A stretch of DNA of 64,000 nt from Lachnospiraceae bacterium (GTDB lineage Bacteria > Bacillota > Clostridia > Lachnospirales > Lachnospiraceae): positions 124,001-188,000 of the forward strand of contig JAFXCD010000045.1 of the NCBI GenBank assembly GCA_017521605.1, written 5' to 3'. The notes under the pieces were generated by a model. It ran no database searches. It had not been told where the DNA came from and worked only from the letters and a program-made list of their open reading frames with translations. The position numbers and the translations under genes are program-made. The first letter of the stretch is position 1, and each line of letters starts with the position of its first letter. Below, in pieces: positions 35,298 through 44,206 of the stretch.

Positions 35298-36347
35298 ATG
35301 AGTTTGGATATGAAGTTTTACAAAAATAAGAGAGTTTTTGTGACGGGGCATACAGGGTTTAAGGGGACATGGTTATGCAAAATGTTAGTGAATGCAGGAG
35401 CAGTTGTTACTGGGTATGCACTAGAACCACCAACATCACCTTCTTTGTTTGAAATAACAAAAATTGAGAAAAATATTAATTCAATAATTGGTGACATTCG
35501 TGATTACAATGCATTAAAAATAGCATTTGATAAAGCACAGCCAGAAATTGTTTTACATTTGGCGGCACAACCAATTGTACGTGAAAGTTATAAAAATCCA
35601 GCATACACATATGAAACAAATGTTATGGGGACAGTCAATATTTTGGAGTGTGTACGAAATAGTTCTTGTGTTAAATCATTTTTAAATGTGACGACTGATA
35701 AGGTATACTTAAACAAAGAATGGGAATGGGGATACCGTGAGAATGAAGAGTTGGATGGTTTCGATCCATATTCTAATTCAAAGTCATGTTCAGAATTAGT
35801 GACTCATTCCTATAAGAATAGTTTTTTTTGTGATGGGAAAGTGGCTATTTCTACTGCACGTGCTGGTAATGTTATTGGTGGTGGTGATTTTGCGAATGAT
35901 AGAATTATACCTGACTGTATACGAGCTGCAATGAAGGGGGAAAGTATTATTGTAAGAAATCCTTATTCAACCAGACCATATCAACATGTGCTTGAACCAT
36001 TATATGCGTATTTAATGATTGCTGCTAAACAATATGACGAAAAGAAATATGCTGGATATTATAATGTTGGTCCTGATGAAGTTGATTGCTTTCAGACTGG
36101 AGCTTTGGTGGATTTGTTTGTAAAATACTGGGGAGATGGTATGAAGTGGGAAAATCGCTATGATGGAGGACCCCATGAAGCGAAATTTTTAAAGTTAGAT
36201 TGCTCAAAGCTGAAGGCTACATTTGGATGGAAACCACATTGGAATCTAGACATAGCAATTGAGAAGGTTGTTGAGTGGACTAAGTGTTGGTTGAATGAGG
36301 AAGATGTGAGTGAATGCATGGATAAGCAAATTTCAGAGTTTATTTAG
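35298..36347 (+). CDS. rfbG: CDP-glucose 4,6-dehydratase
   Basis: It converts CDP-glucose to CDP-4-keto-6-deoxyglucose. It is an extended SDR enzyme of about 349 residues, with the NAD motif TGHTGFKGTWL near the start, HLAAQPIVRESY, NVTTDKVY, a YSNSK motif and YNVGPDEVDCFQ near the end. Possible starts are ATG 35268 (overlapping rfbF), 35292, 35298 and 35310; AGGGATG before 35298 gives the best spacing. The product is the probable substrate of the downstream aldolase, TPP and SDR enzymes. No rfbH-type 3-dehydrase gene is present in the window. Confidence 0.94.
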   Translation: MSLDMKFYKNKRVFVTGHTGFKGTWLCKMLVNAGAVVTGYALEPPTSPSLFEITKIEKNINSIIGDIRDYNALKIAFDKAQPEIVLHLAAQPIVRESYKNPAYTYETNVMGTVNILECVRNSSCVKSFLNVTTDKVYLNKEWEWGYRENEELDGFDPYSNSKSCSELVTHSYKNSFFCDGKVAISTARAGNVIGGGDFANDRIIPDCIRAAMKGESIIVRNPYSTRPYQHVLEPLYAYLMIAAKQYDEKKYAGYYNVGPDEVDCFQTGALVDLFVKYWGDGMKWENRYDGGPHEAKFLKLDCSKLKATFGWKPHWNLDIAIEKVVEWTKCWLNEEDVSECMDKQISEFI

Positions 36348-36364
36348 GTATGGAGATAGAGTTA

Positions 36365-37399
36365 ATGAACAAGATAATGAATGTAGTATACCATAGCAGT
36401 GATTTATTTTCGCCAGTATTGGGAGTATCTTTAGCATCAGTTTTTGAAAATAATACAAGTATGGAAGAGATTAATGTATATATTTTTGATACCGCAATTT
36501 CGGATATAAATAAAAATAAATTGTATGAATTAGCTGCTAAATATAGCCGTAGTTTACATTTTATTCAAATGCCTGATATAAATAAAACTCAAAGATTAGG
36601 GCTTAAGGATGTGGGAAAAGCTGGTTGGTTTTTTAATTCATATATGAAGTTGTTTTTGGATGAACTATTGCCTGAAAACGTAGAAAGAGTACTATATTTG
36701 GATAGTGATGTTTTGGTTACAAGTGATTTGACTGAGTTGTGGAATATGGATATGAATGGGGGGTGTGCGGCTGGCGTAATTGATTGTCTGGGTGAGGCAT
36801 ATTATAAGGTTCTGGGTTTAAATGATGGCGCCATGTATTGTAATAGTGGTATTATTTTAGTAGATTTGATTAATTGGAAAAAACAGAGAATCGGGCAACG
36901 TGTAAGAGAGTATTGTGCAGAAAATGGCGGATATGTATTTTTTATGGAACAAACAGCTTTTAATGCTGCTTTGCAGGAAGAAATAATAATATTACATCCT
37001 AAGTATAATGTGTATTCTATGATGCAAATTTTGTCTTATGATGAACTTGTTAAGTTAAGGAAATTAGAACGTTATTATACAAAAGAAGATATTCAAGAAG
37101 CTGTTAAAAAACCTGTAATGATACATTTAACAAATTCATTTTTGTTAACTAATCGTGCTTGGCATGAAAATTCTAATCATCCTGAAAAAGAGTTGTATGA
37201 AAAATATAAAGAGAAGACGCCTTGGAAGGAAGAGCCCGGGTTTAAGGATACTCGAAATGTTAAAGATAAAATAATACAGGTGATTGTTGATGTACTTCCG
37301 CGACCTATTGTGTTATCTGTAGCGAGTGTTTTGTATAATTATATTCGAGTAAGAAAAATTGAGAAGTTAATAAAAGAAGCGAAGAAAAGTGCTAATTAA
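36365..37399 (+). CDS. Family 8 glycosyltransferase
   Basis: A retaining GT-A transferase of 344 residues that adds a hexose (commonly galactose or glucose) to the growing lipid-linked unit. The nucleotide-sugar DxD motif is in VLYLDSDVLVTSDL (about residues 115-128). CNSGIILVDL and a C-terminal HLTNSFLLTNRAWH, with the second metal-ligand His, fit GT8. A basic, amphipathic C-terminal tail (about 300-344) could bind the membrane. ATG 36365, behind GGAGATAGAG, is preferred to ATG 36350. Confidence 0.9.
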   Translation: MNKIMNVVYHSSDLFSPVLGVSLASVFENNTSMEEINVYIFDTAISDINKNKLYELAAKYSRSLHFIQMPDINKTQRLGLKDVGKAGWFFNSYMKLFLDELLPENVERVLYLDSDVLVTSDLTELWNMDMNGGCAAGVIDCLGEAYYKVLGLNDGAMYCNSGIILVDLINWKKQRIGQRVREYCAENGGYVFFMEQTAFNAALQEEIIILHPKYNVYSMMQILSYDELVKLRKLERYYTKEDIQEAVKKPVMIHLTNSFLLTNRAWHENSNHPEKELYEKYKEKTPWKEEPGFKDTRNVKDKIIQVIVDVLPRPIVLSVASVLYNYIRVRKIEKLIKEAKKSAN

Positions 37400-37419
37400 T
37401 TGTTGAAATGAGGAAAGTT

Positions 37420-38472
37420 GTGGAAAATAAAATACAAGTATTAGATTGTACGTTAAGAGATGGAGGATTAGGGCTGGAAGATGCTAATAAGAATAGCTTA
37501 TCTTCTATAAAATTTTCTGTTGAAGATATTGCATTTGTTTCAAATAAACTAGCTGATTCGTGTATAGATATTGTAGAATTAGGAGCAATAGAAATAACTG
37601 AGGATGATAGAACAGGATTTGCTATTTATCAAAGCATAGAAAGAATTTCAAGAATGATTCCGAAAAACAGAAAACCAAATCAGTTATTTGCGGCGCTTTT
37701 TAGAGGACCGGATACTCCTATAGAGGATATTCCGGATTGGAACCCATCATTATGTGAAGTGGTAAGAGTAATAATTAGATATTCAGAAATGCAAAAGTCA
37801 TTAGATTTTTGCTCGTCATTAACTAAAAAAGGTTATAAGGTATTTGTTCAACCGATGTTAACAATGAGATATACGGATTCTGAAATAGATCTTCTGATTA
37901 ATGAGACTAATAAAATGAATGCGTACGCATTATATTTTGTGGATAGTTATGGATACATGCAAAAAGGGGATATAAAGAGACTTTTTGAAAGATATGATAA
38001 GACATTACATCCAGAGATTAGAATAGGTTTCCATGCTCATAATAATATGGATTTGGCATTTTCAAATGTGCTTGAGTTTATTGAAATTTCACATGATAGA
38101 AAGATTGTAGTAGATTCTTGTTTAATGGGAATGGGTCAAGGGGCAGGCAATTTGCAAACGGAACTGTTAATTGGATATCTTAATGAATCATCATACAACT
38201 TTGATTCTATTCTTGATGCGTGTGAATTGATTGAAAAGTACAATATACAAACTTTATGGGGGTATTCTGTGACTAGATTGCTTCCGGCAATTCATAGGAC
38301 GGCGTATAAGTATGCGATTGTCCTACGTTTTCAATATAAGTTCAGTTATAGTGAAATAAACATGATATTGTCTCAAATACCTGAAGAATTAAAGCAGCGT
38401 TATACTCCAGAAAATACTGCTACACTATTAAAAGTTACTGGTTTTGGACATAAATTAGTCATTGAGGAGTAA
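37420..38472 (+). CDS. HMGL-family aldolase (4-hydroxy-2-oxovalerate aldolase-like)
   Basis: A TIM-barrel metal-dependent aldolase/lyase. The signature LDCTLRDGG is at residues 8-16 (Arg13 and Asp14 catalytic/metal), GFHAHNN gives the metal-binding His205 and His207, and GMGQGAGNLQTE resembles DmpG/BphI aldolases. The dehydrogenase partner of those aldolases is absent here. In this locus the enzyme sits between a glycosyltransferase and a TPP enzyme, so it may supply or consume pyruvate or an aldehyde in sugar branching (inference). GTG 37420 with GAGGAAAG ahead is preferred; ATG 37408 has no binding site. Confidence 0.8.
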   Translation: MENKIQVLDCTLRDGGLGLEDANKNSLSSIKFSVEDIAFVSNKLADSCIDIVELGAIEITEDDRTGFAIYQSIERISRMIPKNRKPNQLFAALFRGPDTPIEDIPDWNPSLCEVVRVIIRYSEMQKSLDFCSSLTKKGYKVFVQPMLTMRYTDSEIDLLINETNKMNAYALYFVDSYGYMQKGDIKRLFERYDKTLHPEIRIGFHAHNNMDLAFSNVLEFIEISHDRKIVVDSCLMGMGQGAGNLQTELLIGYLNESSYNFDSILDACELIEKYNIQTLWGYSVTRLLPAIHRTAYKYAIVLRFQYKFSYSEINMILSQIPEELKQRYTPENTATLLKVTGFGHKLVIEE

Positions 38473-38475
38473 TAA

Positions 38476-40170
38476 ATGAATGTTTCAGAATATTTTGTGG
38501 ATTTTTTGATTGAAAAAGGTGTGACAGATGTTTTTGGAATTCCGGGAGGAGTTATTTTAGATTTAATTTATGAATTTAATAAACGCACAGAAATTAAAGC
38601 GCATTTGAGTTATCATGAGCAGGCGGCGGCTTTTGAAGCTTGCGGCTATTCTCAATGTGATTATAAATTAGGGGTTGCATATGCAACTAGGGGACCAGGA
38701 TTTACAAACATGATTACAGGTATTGCAGAAGCATTTAGTGAGTCCTTACCAATTCTGTTTGTTACTTCACATTCAGGTAAGATAGTAGGTCATTCGATGC
38801 GTTTTGAGAAAGAACAGGAAGTAGATACTGCTTCCATGGTACGTCATATAACGAAATACGCTGTTGCTATTGACTCTATTGAAGAAGTAGTGGAAGAAAT
38901 AAATAAGGCATATATTATTGCAATGGAAGGTAGGAAGGGTCCGGTTTTATTAGATTTTTCTGCTGATTTATGGAACCAGAAATTGAATGACCATGAAACT
39001 GAAAATGAAGTAATAATTAGAAAATTTAAAAATGATGTATTAAATGAAGTAATAAAAGATATTACTAAATATTTATTAAATTCACAGCGCCCCATCATAC
39101 TTGTTGGAGATGGTGTGAGACAGGCTGGTGCAACTGAAATGTTAAAAGTATTTGCTGATGATATTAATGTGCCTGTATTATCTAGTCGTTGTTCGCAGGA
39201 TGTTGGAGCACAATGTAATAATTATTATGGATATATTGGAAGCCATGGGATTAGATATAGTAATTTTATTTTTGCTAAAGCAGATTTAGTGATAGCAATT
39301 GGGAATAGATTAGCATTTCCCATCACATCAAAAAGTTTTATAAAAGCGTTGGCAAATAAGCGAGTATTAAGAATTGATGTAGATTCAAATGAATTATCAA
39401 GGAATATTCCGAATTCGGTTAAATATGAAATTGATGCTAAAGTTGTTTTGGAAGAACTAATTAACAAACCAATTACAGTGATGAATCATTCTCAATGGAT
39501 TGAGGTATGTAATAAGTTAAAGTTTGAATTGAAGATGTTTGATTTGAATTTAGCTATTAAAAATATTAATTGCATATTAAATAAAGTTAAGTCGTGTCAA
39601 AGTATTTGCTGTGATGTGGGGAACAATGAGTTTTGGGTCTCGCGTTCTTATGTTGAGAGTAAAATACAAAATAGAATAATATATTCTAAGTCTTTTGGGG
39701 CGCTGGGGTGTTCGATAGCAAAAGCAATAGGAGCATATTATTTTACTAAGAAACCTGTAGTTTGCTTTATAGGTGATCAAGGATTTCAATTAAACGTACA
39801 AGAATTACAATTGATTGCTCAAAATCAATTACCTATATATATAATTGTGCTAAATAATAATTCATCGGGAATGATTCGAAGTAGAGAAAAAACTCGATAT
39901 GGTGAATGTTATGTACATACTACTTGTCAAAGTGGTTATAGTGTTCCTGATATAATGGGATTGGCACAAGCTTATGGAATACAATATTGTGAATATATGA
40001 ATATAAACGAAGATATAGTGACTTTCTTTGGTGAAAAAACCCCGCTAATTGTTGAGGTGAAGTTAGGTGAGGAAATTGATTTGGAACCTAATCTACCGGC
40101 TGGTAATGATTGCGAAAATATGAGTCCTGAGATTCCCTATCTACTATATAAAGAATTAGATAAATTATAG
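38476..40170 (+). CDS. TPP-dependent enzyme, acetolactate-synthase-like
   Basis: A thiamine diphosphate enzyme of 564 residues in three-domain IlvB order: pyrimidine-binding domain (1-165, catalytic Glu48 in SYHEQAAAFEA), central domain (about 185-330) and diphosphate-binding domain (about 365-545, GDQGFQLNVQELQ with the metal-binding NNNSSGMI). No regulatory subunit is encoded. Related enzymes such as YerE transfer a two-carbon acetyl unit from pyruvate to a CDP-4-keto sugar in branched-sugar synthesis. Its place directly after the aldolase and in an rfbFG locus supports that kind of role; a normal branched-chain amino-acid role is unlikely. The acceptor is unknown. Confidence 0.82.
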   Translation: MNVSEYFVDFLIEKGVTDVFGIPGGVILDLIYEFNKRTEIKAHLSYHEQAAAFEACGYSQCDYKLGVAYATRGPGFTNMITGIAEAFSESLPILFVTSHSGKIVGHSMRFEKEQEVDTASMVRHITKYAVAIDSIEEVVEEINKAYIIAMEGRKGPVLLDFSADLWNQKLNDHETENEVIIRKFKNDVLNEVIKDITKYLLNSQRPIILVGDGVRQAGATEMLKVFADDINVPVLSSRCSQDVGAQCNNYYGYIGSHGIRYSNFIFAKADLVIAIGNRLAFPITSKSFIKALANKRVLRIDVDSNELSRNIPNSVKYEIDAKVVLEELINKPITVMNHSQWIEVCNKLKFELKMFDLNLAIKNINCILNKVKSCQSICCDVGNNEFWVSRSYVESKIQNRIIYSKSFGALGCSIAKAIGAYYFTKKPVVCFIGDQGFQLNVQELQLIAQNQLPIYIIVLNNNSSGMIRSREKTRYGECYVHTTCQSGYSVPDIMGLAQAYGIQYCEYMNINEDIVTFFGEKTPLIVEVKLGEEIDLEPNLPAGNDCENMSPEIPYLLYKELDKL

Positions 40171-40180
40171 GAGATTTATG

Positions 40181-41188
40181 ATGAAATATTTTGAAGGAAA
40201 AACAGTATTGATTACTGGCGCTACGGGATTAGTTGGTAGTTGCTTGGTTGATAAATTGATGCAAATGGATAATGTGCATGTTATTGCTTTGAGTCGTAGT
40301 GAGAGTAAATTGAAAGATATATTTAATAGGTATTTAGGAAATTGTAGATTCTCTATCTGTGTACAAGATGTATCCTTATTTTTGCCACAATTCAATAAAC
40401 CGATAGATATTATATTTCATGCGGCTAGTCCAATTGCAGGTGGTGTAATAAAGAATAATCCAGTGGATGTTATTACCCCCAATATTATTGGAACCAAAAA
40501 TTTTCTGGATTTTTTGAGAACTCAGGAGATTAGAAATGGAGTTAAGGGAAGATTGGTTCTGTTTTCCTCAGCGACAGTGTATTCAAATATAACTACCGAT
40601 GATAAAATGGTTTCTGAGGAAGATACAGCTATTGCCGACACTCTTGATGCTACAAACGCGCCTTATTCTGAGTCAAAAAGAATTGTTGAAGTATTAGCAA
40701 AGGCGTATTACAAGCAATATGATGTGGATTCAGTTATTGCAAGGTTTAGTTATATTTATGGTTATTCTTATTTTCAACCTAATACAGCTTTTTATGAGTT
40801 TTTAAATAAAGCAATTTCGGGTAACGATATAGTATTAAATAATTCAGATATTGCTCGAAGGGATAATATATATGTGAAGGATGCTGTAAGTGCATTATTA
40901 TGTTTATGTGAAAAGGGAAAATCAGCGGAATCGTATAATATATCTTCAAATGGAGAGTTAAACAATTTCATGGCTGTTGATGAAATGGCAAGTATAATTG
41001 CTAAAGTAGTAAATAAGATAAAGGGAAGTTCGATAAATGTGAATTATCTTTTACCTATAAGTGATTCTAGAAAGCCAGGTGTTTTGTTAAATAATAATAA
41101 GATGAAAATGCTTGGATGGGAGATTAAGACTAGTGTTGAAAAAGGAATAGAAGAAACAATATGTCAAGTTGTTGATAAAAATATATAA
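40181..41188 (+). CDS. NAD-dependent sugar epimerase/reductase (extended SDR)
   Basis: A Rossmann-fold enzyme of 335 residues with the nucleotide motif TGATGLVGSCL at the start, FHAASPIAGG, FSSATVYSN and an active-site YSESK. DNIYVKDAVSALLCL and YNISSNGE follow. It would act on a nucleotide sugar, probably reducing or epimerising the product of the upstream TPP enzyme; analogy is with YerF-type reductases. AGGAG lies seven bases before ATG 40181, so this is preferred to ATG 40178. The exact reaction cannot be read from sequence. Confidence 0.85.
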   Translation: MKYFEGKTVLITGATGLVGSCLVDKLMQMDNVHVIALSRSESKLKDIFNRYLGNCRFSICVQDVSLFLPQFNKPIDIIFHAASPIAGGVIKNNPVDVITPNIIGTKNFLDFLRTQEIRNGVKGRLVLFSSATVYSNITTDDKMVSEEDTAIADTLDATNAPYSESKRIVEVLAKAYYKQYDVDSVIARFSYIYGYSYFQPNTAFYEFLNKAISGNDIVLNNSDIARRDNIYVKDAVSALLCLCEKGKSAESYNISSNGELNNFMAVDEMASIIAKVVNKIKGSSINVNYLLPISDSRKPGVLLNNNKMKMLGWEIKTSVEKGIEETICQVVDKNI

Positions 41189-41209
41189 TATATTTGGAGA
41201 GATGTAGTC

Positions 41210-42985
41210 ATGTATTTAGAAAAGATTAATTGTCCGATAGATTTGAAAAAAATGTCAATGGATGCACTTCCGATTTTGGCGACTGAAATTAGAGAAGTAT
41301 TGATTAATAAGGCAAGTGTATTTGGAGGGCATCTTTCTTCTAATTTAGGTATTGTAGACGCAACAATAGCTATACATTATGTGTTTGATTCGCCTAAAGA
41401 TAAAATAGTATTTGATGTTTCTCATCAGTGTTATACGCATAAGATTCTTACTGGTAGAAAAGACGGTTTCATAGAACCGGATAAATATAGCAAGATTAAC
41501 GGCTATACAAATCCTGAGGAAAGTATACATGACTATTTTAGAGTTGGTCATACTGCTACATCAATAAGTTTGGCTTGTGGAATGGCAAAAGCAAGAGATT
41601 TAAGAGGCGATAATGAAAATATTATAGTTATTATTGGTGATGGTTCACTAAGTGGTGGAGAGGCTTTAGAAGGATTAGATTATGCAGGTTCAGATATAAA
41701 AGGAAATCTTATTATTATTTTCAATGATAACCAGATGAGTATTGCTGAGAATCATGGCGGAATATATAATAATCTACAACTTCTTAGAGAAACTGAGGGG
41801 CAAGCTGAGAATAATATTTTTAGAGCATTTGGATGTGACTATAGATTTGTAAAAGATGGTAATGATGTAGCAAGTGTAATAAAAGTATTGCAAGAAGTTA
41901 AAGATATTGAACATCCTATTGTGATACATATATGTACAACTAAGGGGAAGGGATATTCTTACGCTGAAAAGAATAAAGAACAAACTCATTGGGTACGTCC
42001 ATTTAGTTTGCAAAATGGCGAAGAAAAGAATCCCTTTAACGGTGAACGTTATGATAGAATTATTAGAGACTATCTTATTGATAAAATGAAAGCTGATTCT
42101 GCAGTGGTGACTATGATAGCAGCGGTTCCGGATGCACTTTCTTTTTCAGAAGAATATCGTAAGAAGGCAGGAGAGCAATTTGTTGATGTAGGTATTGCAG
42201 AAGAACATGCTATTTCTATGGCTGCCGGAATTGCTAGAAATGGTGGTAAACCTGTATTTGCTACAATGTCAACTTTCTATCAAAGAACGTATGATCAAAT
42301 ATCACAGGAGTTGTGCATCAATATGGCTCCGGCTACATTAATTGTTGTCAATGCGTCGGTTTATGCTGCAAATGATGTAACACATATTGGAATTTTTGAT
42401 ATTCCGATGATGTCAAATATTCCGAATTTGGTATATTTAGCCCCTACTAATAAACAAGAGTATCTTGCCATGTTAGATTGGAGTATTGAACAAAATGAGT
42501 ATCCGGTAGCTATTAGAGCGCCTAGAAATGGTGTGTTTTATGCAAAAGGAGAAGTGGATAGTGACTATAGTGAATTGAATAAGTATAAAGTCACACAAGA
42601 AGGTAGTAACATTGCAATTATTGCTTTAGGTGATTTCTATCAAATGGGTGAGAACTTGGCAGATGAGATTGTGTTCAAATATGGATTTAACCCAACATTA
42701 ATTAATCCAAGATACATTACCGGTATAGATGATAAATTACTTGAACAATTAAAAAATGAGCATTATATTGTAATAACACTTGAAGATGGAGTATTAGAAG
42801 GCGGTTTTGGTCAAAAGATTGCTAGTTTTTATGGAACAAGTACTGTTAAAGTAATCAATTATGGATTAAAAAAAGAATTTTTAGATCGATATAATGTAGA
42901 AAAGACAATGGAAAAAAATCGCCTAAGAATTGATTTGATAATAAATGATTTAGATGAATTGGTTAATTCTAATATTATAGTTTAG
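41210..42985 (+). CDS. DXS-like TPP enzyme in the sugar cassette
   Basis: The 591-residue protein has the DXS/transketolase layout: diphosphate-binding half (GGHLSSNLG, DVSHQCYTHKILTGR, VGHTATSIS, IIGDGSLSGGEA, NDNQMSI), then the pyrimidine half (DVGIAEEHAISMAAG, STFYQRTYDQI, THIGIFD) and a C-terminal domain. However, the strongly conserved DRAG of DXS, before THxGxFD, is replaced by NASV (about residues 381-384), and the protein is about 30 residues shorter than usual. Inference: a diverged paralogue that transfers a two-carbon unit to a sugar, rather than the housekeeping isoprenoid enzyme. It lies 21 bases after the SDR. Confidence 0.82.
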   Translation: MYLEKINCPIDLKKMSMDALPILATEIREVLINKASVFGGHLSSNLGIVDATIAIHYVFDSPKDKIVFDVSHQCYTHKILTGRKDGFIEPDKYSKINGYTNPEESIHDYFRVGHTATSISLACGMAKARDLRGDNENIIVIIGDGSLSGGEALEGLDYAGSDIKGNLIIIFNDNQMSIAENHGGIYNNLQLLRETEGQAENNIFRAFGCDYRFVKDGNDVASVIKVLQEVKDIEHPIVIHICTTKGKGYSYAEKNKEQTHWVRPFSLQNGEEKNPFNGERYDRIIRDYLIDKMKADSAVVTMIAAVPDALSFSEEYRKKAGEQFVDVGIAEEHAISMAAGIARNGGKPVFATMSTFYQRTYDQISQELCINMAPATLIVVNASVYAANDVTHIGIFDIPMMSNIPNLVYLAPTNKQEYLAMLDWSIEQNEYPVAIRAPRNGVFYAKGEVDSDYSELNKYKVTQEGSNIAIIALGDFYQMGENLADEIVFKYGFNPTLINPRYITGIDDKLLEQLKNEHYIVITLEDGVLEGGFGQKIASFYGTSTVKVINYGLKKEFLDRYNVEKTMEKNRLRIDLIINDLDELVNSNIIV

Positions 42986-43008
42986 TGATTTTGATTGGTG
43001 GATGAAAA

Positions 43009-44205
43009 ATGAAGTTAATAATTAATAGAGGATTAATTGTTTTTAATTCATTAATACGCTGGTTGGTAAATAAAAAAAGAGTAAATGTAATTGATGAGAA
43101 TTATAAAGTCATACTTATAGTATTTCAGCAGATTTTTGGAGATTCTATTATTATTTCAGATTCATTACATGCTTATAAAGATTTGTTCTCTGAAAAGGAA
43201 GGCTATGAGATTGTTTTTTTAGCAAGACCATCTGTATTAGCTTTTATGAAAGAGACACTTTCTTTACCTGACGAAATTAAATACGAATCTCTAGATTTCA
43301 AGAAGTATTTAGAAGATTATAAATATTATAGAAAATGCAATGAACGTTTTGAAGGAAAGATAGATACGCTTATTGTTCCGGGAACAAGTCTATCTGCAGA
43401 GATCTTTAGTACTTCCTGCAACGCTAAAAGAAAGATTGGTTTAATTAGAAGTTTAAAAGTGAAAGGATCATTTATTACTAAATTATTTTCTCAAATTGCA
43501 TATACAGAGAAGGTAAAAACTGATAAGGATGACATGATGTTGCAACGACATAGGCAGTTGCTTAATTATTTGGGAAATAATAGTTATAAAGCCAGATTGC
43601 CTGAGTTGATTAAAAAAGAAAAAGAGATAAAGGATATACAATATTGTGTTTTATGTCCAGGGGCTTCAAAGATGGAAAAATGCTGGCCAACAGAACGTTT
43701 TTCAGAAGTTATTGATTTTATTATTGAACATTATAACATGAACGTTCATTTATGTGGTGGTACTGAGGAAATACAATATGAAAGATTAATATATGCACAA
43801 GTAAAATATCCAGAAAGAATTATTAGTCATATTGGTAAAACAACTTTTTCTGAATGGTCCTCAATTGTACAACATGCAGATTTGGTTATAGGTAATGATA
43901 GTGCTACAATGCATCTTGCGGCTGCAAGCAGACGGAAAGCAATATGTATTGCAGGTGTTTATGATAAATATCAATTTTTTCCATATAAAGTTGATGAGTT
44001 AGACGAAATTGATAGACTGCCCAATACTATAATAAAAGAAATGCATTGTGAATGGTGTAGAACTAAAGGCTATGATGCTGGTTTTGGTAATTCAGAATGT
44101 ACGAAGAGAATTAAAGAGAATAAATGTGCACTTTGTATAGAAGCTATTACTGTTGATGAAGTGAAAGCTCAAATAATGCATGAAATGGAAGGCAATGAAT
44201 TGTAA
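43009..44205 (+). CDS. Family 9 glycosyltransferase (heptosyltransferase-like)
   Basis: A 398-residue GT-B transferase. The C-terminal half has the GT9 features: CPGASKMEKCWPTERFSEVI, HLCGGTEEI and VIGNDSATMHLAAAS. GT9 enzymes use ADP-heptose as donor in lipopolysaccharide core synthesis. Here the gene lies directly before a complete ADP-heptose pathway, so it is the natural candidate for heptose transfer into this polysaccharide. The C-terminal region has a Cys-rich patch (HCEWCR, SECTKR, CALC) that could bind a metal. Confidence 0.9.
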   Translation: MKLIINRGLIVFNSLIRWLVNKKRVNVIDENYKVILIVFQQIFGDSIIISDSLHAYKDLFSEKEGYEIVFLARPSVLAFMKETLSLPDEIKYESLDFKKYLEDYKYYRKCNERFEGKIDTLIVPGTSLSAEIFSTSCNAKRKIGLIRSLKVKGSFITKLFSQIAYTEKVKTDKDDMMLQRHRQLLNYLGNNSYKARLPELIKKEKEIKDIQYCVLCPGASKMEKCWPTERFSEVIDFIIEHYNMNVHLCGGTEEIQYERLIYAQVKYPERIISHIGKTTFSEWSSIVQHADLVIGNDSATMHLAAASRRKAICIAGVYDKYQFFPYKVDELDEIDRLPNTIIKEMHCEWCRTKGYDAGFGNSECTKRIKENKCALCIEAITVDEVKAQIMHEMEGNEL

Positions 44206-44206
44206 A

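Noticed and set aside
38476-40170. Assignment as ilvB for branched-chain amino-acid synthesis
   Set aside because: No ilvN, ilvC or other amino-acid genes are nearby, and it is flanked by sugar enzymes.
41210-42985. Assignment as the housekeeping dxs gene
   Set aside because: Its place in the sugar cassette and the loss of the DRAG motif make a specialised paralogue more likely; kept as DXS-like only.
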